A DNA stretch of 64,000 nucleotides from Gerris lacustris. Lineage: Eukaryota; Arthropoda; Insecta; Hemiptera; Gerridae. Made by a program: the position numbers and the translations under genes. The notes under the pieces were generated by a model that was not told the origin of the DNA, did no database searches, and was given only the letters and a program-made list of their open reading frames with translations. The stretch spans positions 10,934,834-10,998,833 of the forward strand of contig OX578277.1 of assembly GCA_951217055.1 (NCBI GenBank), written 5' to 3'. Below are positions 24,801 to 33,800 of the stretch, one piece after another (within the stretch, counting starts at the first letter, position 1; each line of letters starts with the position of its first letter).

Positions 24801-27800
24801 AGAATTTAGTACTGTTTTAGAATTTGAATTATTTTATTTATGTTGTAGTGGGAAATTAGTTGTGGATGTTTATAGGGACAGCTAAGACTGTATTAATTAA
24901 ATTTAGAGAATTCATTAGTTTATTTATATGTACAGTTTATTTGTTGTTTGCTATTTTTTTATTAATTATGTTTAAAATGTTTACGATAGCATGCCGATCA
25001 CTGTTTACTATAGTAATTGAAAATATAAATTATTTTGCCAAACCCATAGCCTTAGAGGCTACCACAGCTCTGGCTGATTTAAATTCCAAACCTGCGAATA
25101 TGTTGTCTGATTATTAATCTGCATTTAACAAATGATATTTACTTATTTATTTATTTATATTTGGGACATTTTGACCTCTACCTGGATTATTCTCAACCTG
25201 ACTGACAACAATAATAGTCCACAGGCCACCATAAGAAGAAAGTCGCTGATTGATAAAGTTTTCTTACCTTATGGAATCGCTTATTTATGCCGTGTCCACC
25301 GATAAATTAGGTATATGACAACTGGGCGCTGGGCCATTTCTTTTTTGTTGACATGCCAAACTTGCCCTTGTGCGGGAACATTGAAAAGAGATAGATAAAA
25401 TTTTGATTTTCACAGGATCGTTTAATTAAATTATTTAAAAAAAAGTGGTAAAGGTGGCCACCGATACGAGTGGGCCGTTTTCTTTTCAACGTCCCCGCAG
25501 AGCGACATGTTTGGGGCGGTGGACACCCCAAACGGCCCACTCTTATCGGTGGCCACCTTTACCACTATTTTTTAAATAATTTAATTAAACGATCCTGTAA
25601 AAATCAAAATTTTATCTATCTCTTTTCAATGTTCCCGCACAAGGGCAAGTTTGGCATTTCAACAAAAAAGAAATGGCCCAGCGCCCAGTTGTCATATACC
25701 TAATTTATCGGTGGACACGGCATAAATAAGCGATTCCATAAGGTAAGAAAACTTTATCAATCAGCGACTTACTTCTTATGGTGGCCTGTGGACTATAATA
25801 TTAAATTTAAAAGTTATTTTATATTTGAATCTTCCTGATTCTCTTCATTTTCACTTGAATCAGGTTATATCAATTTAAATTTAAGAATGATTCAAAGAAG
25901 AAGAAGATAACAAAATTTTAGGCTTCGAATTTCAGTTTATAATGCTATGGAAAATTATGAATTTTAACACTTACAAATGAAGGAGCTTCCAAAGCATGCT
26001 TATTATCATCTTGTTTGTTATTAACTGATTCCGCTAACGGGGCAGCAGGACTAATTTTATCATTTGGACTTCCTTTGCAGTCAGATAATTCTTTCTAAAG
26101 ATAAAAAAAAAAAAAAAAAACAATAATCTCATAAGTAAAACAAACATATTATATCACTATAAAATAAAACATAATATACCATCAGGCTCTAGATTCTTTG
26201 TTTATCAGGACAAAGGGTATGACACTAACCTTTGAGTGGAATGAGTCAATGTTTTGTTTTTTGAGAGGATTTTGAAATCTAGAAGGTTGGCCAAACTGGA
26301 CTAACAAAAATGTCTTAAGTAGAGGGGCGGGGTACTTAGGGTAGCTTCCTAGTTGCTTAATTTTTTTCTCGCATTGGTTGGCCAACCTGAGTGTTGTAGA
26401 TTACTATACAGTTAGTGCTAAATGAGTGTTGATTACACTCATTTAGCACTAACTGTATAGGAGTGATAGTTTTGATAAACGTTTTTTGATGGCTCCTATT
26501 AATATTTATAATAGTATCTTTAATTTTTTTTTTATAAGAACTCAAATTACACATTCATGGGACCTTGGTCACATACAATTTCTCTGTGTTTTACATTTTT
26601 TCACACACATGTTTCTGTGTTTTACAGAAATATCTCTGTGTTTTACAGGAATTTCTCTGTGTTTTAAAGGGATTTTCTGTGTTATACAGGGATTTTTCTG
26701 TGATATACAGTTATTCCTCTGTATTTTACAGACATTCCTCAGTGTTTTACAGGAATTTCTCTGTGTTTTAGAAACGTCCCTCTGTATTTTAAAGATATTC
26801 CTCAGCGTTTTACAGGGATTTCTCTGTGTTTCACAGTCATTCCTCTATATTTTACAGACATTTTCTGTGTTTAACTATTTTGCAGTCATTCCTCTGTATT
26901 TTACAGACATTCCTCAGTGTTTTACAGACATTTTTCTGTGTTTCACAGACATCTCTGTATTTTTAGAGACATTCCTCAGTGTTTTACAGACATTTCTCTG
27001 TGTTTTACAGACATTTCTCTGTGTTTTACAGACATTTCTCTGTGTTTTACAGTGATTCACTAATCCTTGTCTGTGTTTTACAGTCACATTCTTTCTACTT
27101 TTAACTATAAATTCTTTTTTATATAATATCCCTTTTTATCTTTTGATATATTATCCCCAAGACCATAATATATCCTTTATCCTTTTCCACTATGCGTAGA
27201 TAAGCACAAAATCTTAAACTAAAGTTCCAGGATACATTCCTGCCTACTTTCAACTTCCTTTGATTAATTACTTCTTGGGACTACAGCCCCATGCATTACT
27301 GTACTATAATTTAGAAAAAAACAGACTTGGTACTCGTTTAAAATATTCCTTTACTACACTATATTGTTATGGAGGAAAGAACTGATTAGACATCGTCCTT
27401 GAAGTATCATTAGACGACTTTCAGTGGAAAGTGGTCCTTACACCATTTTCTGTGTATTACAGAGATTACTTCTGTTCTTTTCTAAATATCTATGTGTTTA
27501 ATCCATATTTCTATGTATTTTAAGGTGATAACTATTCAAAATCAATTTCAGGGAATAATCTTCAATTTCTACCCCCCCCCCCCCCCCCCCCTCTATGGTT
27601 TTATAGTACATTTTTCTAATTCCACCACCTCCCCCAACCCCCCAAAAACCCCAAAAAAAAGGCTTGGTGGGCCGATTGTGTGTTTGTGCATCACAATACT
27701 TTTATCTCTATTGAAAGAAAAAAAAATGTATATGTGAAAGTAAAATTTAAAAAAGGAATTAATAATAATAATAAAAAAAAAATGATCAGTAAAAAAAAGT

Positions 27801-30800
27801 TCAGGCTTTAATCCATACTTATAACTCATGCAAATAATAATAATAATAATAATAATATAGTATTAACTCATATTATAAAAAAACAATGAACAATATAAAA
27901 CAAGGAATAAGGTAGAAGCGGATCCTAATGAACCTGCTTTACCCGTAACCTGCAACAAAATAAATGATCACTTAGTGGAATCAGCTTAAGAAGTAGATAT
28001 ATAAATAAAAAATCCATAGTGTACAATACTCTAGGTGGTTATAGAGCTTATTTTAAATTAGCTATTTTTTAGAAATAAAATTTTAAAAAAAGGGCTGAAA
28101 GTTTGGAAACCAAAAAAAGAGCTAAAAGATGGTAGTGAGAGACAAGTGAATTAATTTGACAATTCCTTAAATGTTCAAAGTGTTTATAAGGGGTAGAGGG
28201 AATAAAAAAAATGGCTCGAACATTGGTGACAGCAGGACAAAAAGAACATAGCACATAGGTTATGTCTAGAGCCAACAGAAGACTGCAAATTAATCAACCT
28301 TTTTAATATCACTCATTTAATAATAATCAATATTGAACCATGTAAAATTAAAGTACCTAGGCCTGGGATTGAATCCATGACCTAGACCTTCATTCATAGA
28401 TGGTTGGGCAGAAGTGAGCAATGCTATTAGGACCATGTGATATGCCAACTTTAGACCCTAACATATATTATCATAATCAAGAAATTTGGAAATTAGCATC
28501 AAGAAGACAGAGAAAACTGTCCCCTATGGTAGGGAATTGAACACCAAACTCCCTGGTGTTCTAAACTAACTAGTGCTCTAATCAACTCAGCTATTGTCTT
28601 TTATCTGTCAAAATCAATGTACAAACGGTAAACATAATAATTACTTTACCTCAAGTTTGTCCAACTTTTCACGGAGTACCTTCTTGTCACTCTCAAGCTT
28701 TTCGACTCTTTCATTGGACGGGAGATTTTTAGTTTTTAAATCGTCCAGTTCAATCCTTATTTTCTCCAGATCTGTTTTTAACTTTTCAATATTGGCCTGA
28801 AAGAAAGCAAATTAAAATAATATGGGACCTTGTGATGATAAACTTCGACAAGAAGTTTTTCACAGTATGTTGTAGCGTCTCGTTACACCACATATATTTT
28901 TGTAATACGTAAAATGCCTATTTAATTTTAATTTTAAAAAACTTAAAGATGTTGATTTCTGGTTATATAGAAGTAAGGTTTTCTTACAATGTAAAGTCGT
29001 ATCAGGACGTGTTATGTTTCTTATTGCAGCGCTCTGTTAATACCTATGTTGTATCGATGAGGTGTTGGATTGGTGACCCAAGGTTATAGTCTAATTCAAT
29101 TATAATGTATTTTCAATCGTAATTCAATTATTTTTCTTCAATAAGAATTTTTATCAGACCATAATGAAATTAATTAATGTAATACTGGACTGATTCATAA
29201 AAAAAGTTAATTAATTTAGAATGTTGTAACTTGAGAATGTCAGGTTGGCATTCTTGAGATAAGATTTTTCTATATATATGGGGTGAGTTCCAAGAATCCC
29301 TGCTTGACTCTAGAGAACTTCCCAGCAGCAGGTACGAGTTCAAACCCGTCCAGGGACGTAAAAATTTTATTTGAATTTTTTACATGTAATTTCACTTTCA
29401 TCTTTTTCTAATCATCATTATAAGATGAGTAACGTAGTTTGTGTAGTTGTCGATGTGGCATTTTAAATTTAACTTCACCTTTTATATAAATCTGAGGATT
29501 TTAATTTCACCTTTTTTCATGAGGAGAATATGCATTTGCCGATTTTAATCGTAAGTTTTTATTTTTTATGTATAATTAAAAAAATTATTATGTAGTTGAG
29601 TTATGTAGCTTAAAGGTTAATTTGGCTTTGAGCTAATTTCTTTTTTATTTTATATTTCAAAGGACCATTAGCGACATACGGCGTCATTCGCCATTTTTCG
29701 AGAATCACCATTTTATTTCTTCAAGTCGGCCACGTGGTGAATTTTCATCATCAATCATCATTAATTACATAATTAGTAGATCAAATGATCAATTGTATTG
29801 TGAACGCTAATTAAAGCAAGAATAGTTTAAAATCAGATTTTACTGAGAATAATTTAAGTAAAAGTCTTAAACTCTGTGTCTCACCATTATATGAGATTTT
29901 GCTCAACAAATTAGGAACGTCCTAGGTAAAAAGAATTTAAATCAACATCATATAAATTTATTAATATATACAAAAAACCTGTAAAAGAAAAGATATATAA
30001 AATTAGTAGGGAAGGGTACATTTATGAGTGTAATTGTTCATGTTGATTTATTACATACAAATTTAAAAAAAAAGAAAGAAATACGCCTAATGCTCGACAA
30101 ATAAATGATGTAATGAATTTTTTATGAGAAAATAAATTTAAAATAAATATTTTATTCCACTTAAATTTTGTGACGTATTTTATTGGTAACCACCAGCTGG
30201 TTAGTTAATTTTAATTCCCGTCTCTTTTTAATTTATGGTTTTTTTAATTTTGAGCTATCTGATTTTCATTTATTAATAATAAATTAAAATTTAATATTAA
30301 GAGGACTTGTGTCCGCACACCACAATGTATAATGAGGAAGTCAAGGCTATAATATTCCAGGAAAGCAGTTTTAGACCTTTGACTAGCCAAGGCTTGAATT
30401 TCTGATGTGTTACTCTCCCCTGTCTGTGTTGCTGTCCCCCACCACAATGTATAATGAGGAAGTCAAGGCTATAATATTCCAGGAAAGCAGTTTTAGACCT
30501 TAGACTAGCCAAGGCTTGAATTTCTGATGTGTTACTCTCCCCTGTCTGTGTTGCTGTCCCCCACCACAATGTATAATGAGGAAGTCAAGGCTATAATATT
30601 CGAGGAAAGCAGTTTTAGACCTTAGAGTAGCCAAGGCTTGAATTTCTGTTGTGTTACTCTACCCTGTCTGTGTTGCTGTCCCCCACCATAATCTATCGGA
30701 CGAAGCCTAATTATAGATTCACCTTAGGGATTCTGATCTTAGCTCTGGAGGTCTACACCATACAAATATAATACACACATATCATTCAAGCAATAAATAT

Positions 30801-33800
30801 CAGTCCACTTCTCTTTAATTCACTCATTGAAAATATCCCATTACATATTTAGGAGAAATGCTAGCAGATACGCATCTCCGTTGAAATAATTTGTATTTAT
30901 TTTTTCCTCTCTTTTGAATTGAAAGATAAAAAAAAATCACAATATCCTCAGAACGAGTACAATTCGTCTGTTACTTTCAGAAGGGGAGAGTCGGACAAAA
31001 CTGGGTAGGCGGGTAAAACCGGGTACCTCGATATTTCCCTGATTAGTGCTCCTATCTACCGGTAATCAATAAAGCTATTAGCGGTAGCCATTCCGTGCAG
31101 TTGGAGAGAAAAACAGCATCGGCGCCACGTATTTTCATACTCAGAACGTTTTTTAAGTTTTTAGTGAAAAAGTTTTTAATGTTGTTGCATTTGTCTACAG
31201 AGTTTCAATTGCTATAAAATTTTCTCAAAAAAGAGATAAGTGCACACTTTAATTAAGCATATTTTACTGGATATTTTCATTCTCTTTTCAAACACCTAGA
31301 GCGACGCTTAACCTATCTACGCCATATTGAACTCAACAAGTAACTGTTGGGTTAAACCGGGTACCAAGGTCTGGGGCAAAACAGGGTACCCGGATTTGCC
31401 CTCCACTTTAGGAAATTGTGATTCAGATGAAGACAGCTCTGAGGAAGCTTGCATACTTAGAAATTCATCAAGTTATGTATGCACTCTATCTCGATCAAAA
31501 GAAGGGCGGATTAAATGTATTTCCTGTCGCATTTGGGCTTATATGATATGAGTGTACTAAATGCAGAAGAGAATTTGTCCTAAACTGAGATATGAACAAA
31601 ACTGTTTTAAGGATTTTTTCTAACAATACTTATAAGTCAACTTAATATGTCAATTTTAAGCCTTATTAAACTGTTTGTAATAAAGATTTTTAAATTTAGA
31701 GTTGTTTTGCATTGATATAAATGAGGACCCGGTTTTTGTACCTGGTGATTAAAAAAAAACAAAAAATATTGTCTTAATATTAAAGCAACAAAAGAATAAT
31801 ATGGTATAAATGAATGAATAAGGTAACTGATCAATTTTGTTTTGTTGATCTGTTACTAATATCAATGATTTTATAACAGATTATAGATTAGGTACCCGGT
31901 TTTGTCTGACTCTCCCCTATGCTTAAAAGAAAAACTATAAACAAAGAAAATATTTACCTTGAGATCATCTCGTTCCAGTGTGACCTTATCCAAATCATCC
32001 TTATAAGATCTAACGGAATTTTTCATTTCAGAATTTTCTGAAGTCAGATCACTTACTTGCTTCTCGTAGTTTTCCTTCGCCTCATCCATTTTCATCTGTT
32101 AACAATTTTAAGGCATTGATATATTGATAATAAAGAATCAGAGACGGTGTGTTGGTAGACAATTTGGAGCTTAGAGGTAGACAGCTCAAGTGGTAGATAA
32201 CCTACCTAATGTTTTAGGGCCCTGAGGAGCTTCTAGCTATGTACCAGCAAATAGTTCAGCAATGTGCTACATTCTAATGTATAGATAACAGTATCTGAGA
32301 GGCTGTAACTACATCGACCAAACACAAACAATAATCTAGGTTCAATTCCCAGATAGGTGACACATGTTCCACTCAAATGATCATTTAGATGTGTAAAATG
32401 ATACCCTCAACCTATAATAATCTAATACTGTTCTCAACTCTAGAGCCAAAGTCAAAACACCAAAAATAATTTTTTGAATAATTCCCAGAGAAACCACACA
32501 CAATGGAATACTAATGATTACATGAATCCAAGTGTAAAGTTGATTCCTAGGCATAAACAAGTAAGGTGCGATTCATGTAAGTACATGAGGCGATAATTGC
32601 CAGTTACTGTACAATTAACTTGAAATTATTAAGTGTAAAATTTTAATACTTGCATATTGTTTTTCTACACTTCAAGACCTTTAAAATAATATATAACACG
32701 TCATGGTGACTAAAAACTTTTTTTTTAGTCGCACGCCAGTTTGGAAATATTAAGTGTGAAAACTCGAAAAAAGTGTACAGTTGTCACAAATGCCGAAATG
32801 CACCTCTGTGCCGAATTTCATGTTTCTAGCTATAGTAGTTTATGAATTGAAACATGCCAACAGACAGAGCCGTTATATAAGGTTTCTTTTCGTACTTTGT
32901 ACAGAAACCTAGGACCAAATACTTGTTTCAATCTCCGCATCTTCTATGATGCCAACTGCCGGCACTGATGATGGCCTTATGAAAGCTGCTTTATGATTTA
33001 AAATAAACAAATTAGCCAGTTTACGAGGAGAGACAATTACTACGTTCACACATCGTTTTGGAAACGGTTTTGAAAACGATCCGCTAGTTCAAAACGCTGT
33101 ACGAACGGAGATCGACGGATCGTATCGGGTTAGATCCGCTCCACCAAAAACACGTGATCAGATCGGGGGATCGAAATTCAAAACGCTCGTATGAACAGGT
33201 CGTGGAGGGGATCGAGATATCAGGTTATTTTACTCTTTCCCACTTTTTAAGTTCTTGAAGCTTTTAAGTTTTCGTGAGCTTCCGTTTCTTTTTTTTAAAC
33301 TGCAAAAACGTTTTTAAACAAAAGTTAATACTATAAAGAACCTGTAAAAACTTTTAATAACTTGTAAATAAAATGTAAAATTCGCGGACATATTAGGTAA
33401 CAAGAAAGAAGGTTTTACTCTTGACGTCACCGTTACGAGATTTCGAAAACAAATATTTCAATCACCTGTATTTTTTGTTGTGTGAACGGGAATCGTTTTG
33501 AAAACGAATTGGATCCGAAACGCTTTCAAAACGATGTATGAACGTAGTAAATGTTACATTATTCATTAAGATAACCTCCATAGACGCTCCCATATCTTCA
33601 TTAATATTATAATTAAGAGTAGCGATTGAGTACCTGTAAATTATTTTTATCCTGTAGGAGATATTCATACTTCTTATTCAATTCAGTCTTTTCCAATTCC
33701 CTCGACTCTTTCTCTTCTTTGAGTTTCTTTTCATATTCCTCTGCAGTCTTCTTCTTCTCCTGCTTTTCACTTTGAAGTGACTTTTCCAACCTCAGCTTAT

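Noticed and set aside
25307..25703. Two similar 77-codon frames on opposite strands
   Set aside because: They are the two arms of one inverted repeat read in mirror; no independent evidence for a protein.
26486..27055. 189-codon open frame with repeated FLCVLQT
   Set aside because: It is a read-through of a 21-bp minisatellite; the unit length is a multiple of three, and a second frame is also open in part.
30244..30569. Minus-strand frames with repeated GESNTSEIQAL
   Set aside because: They follow the 122-bp tandem repeat; the frame shifts between units and there is no family resemblance.
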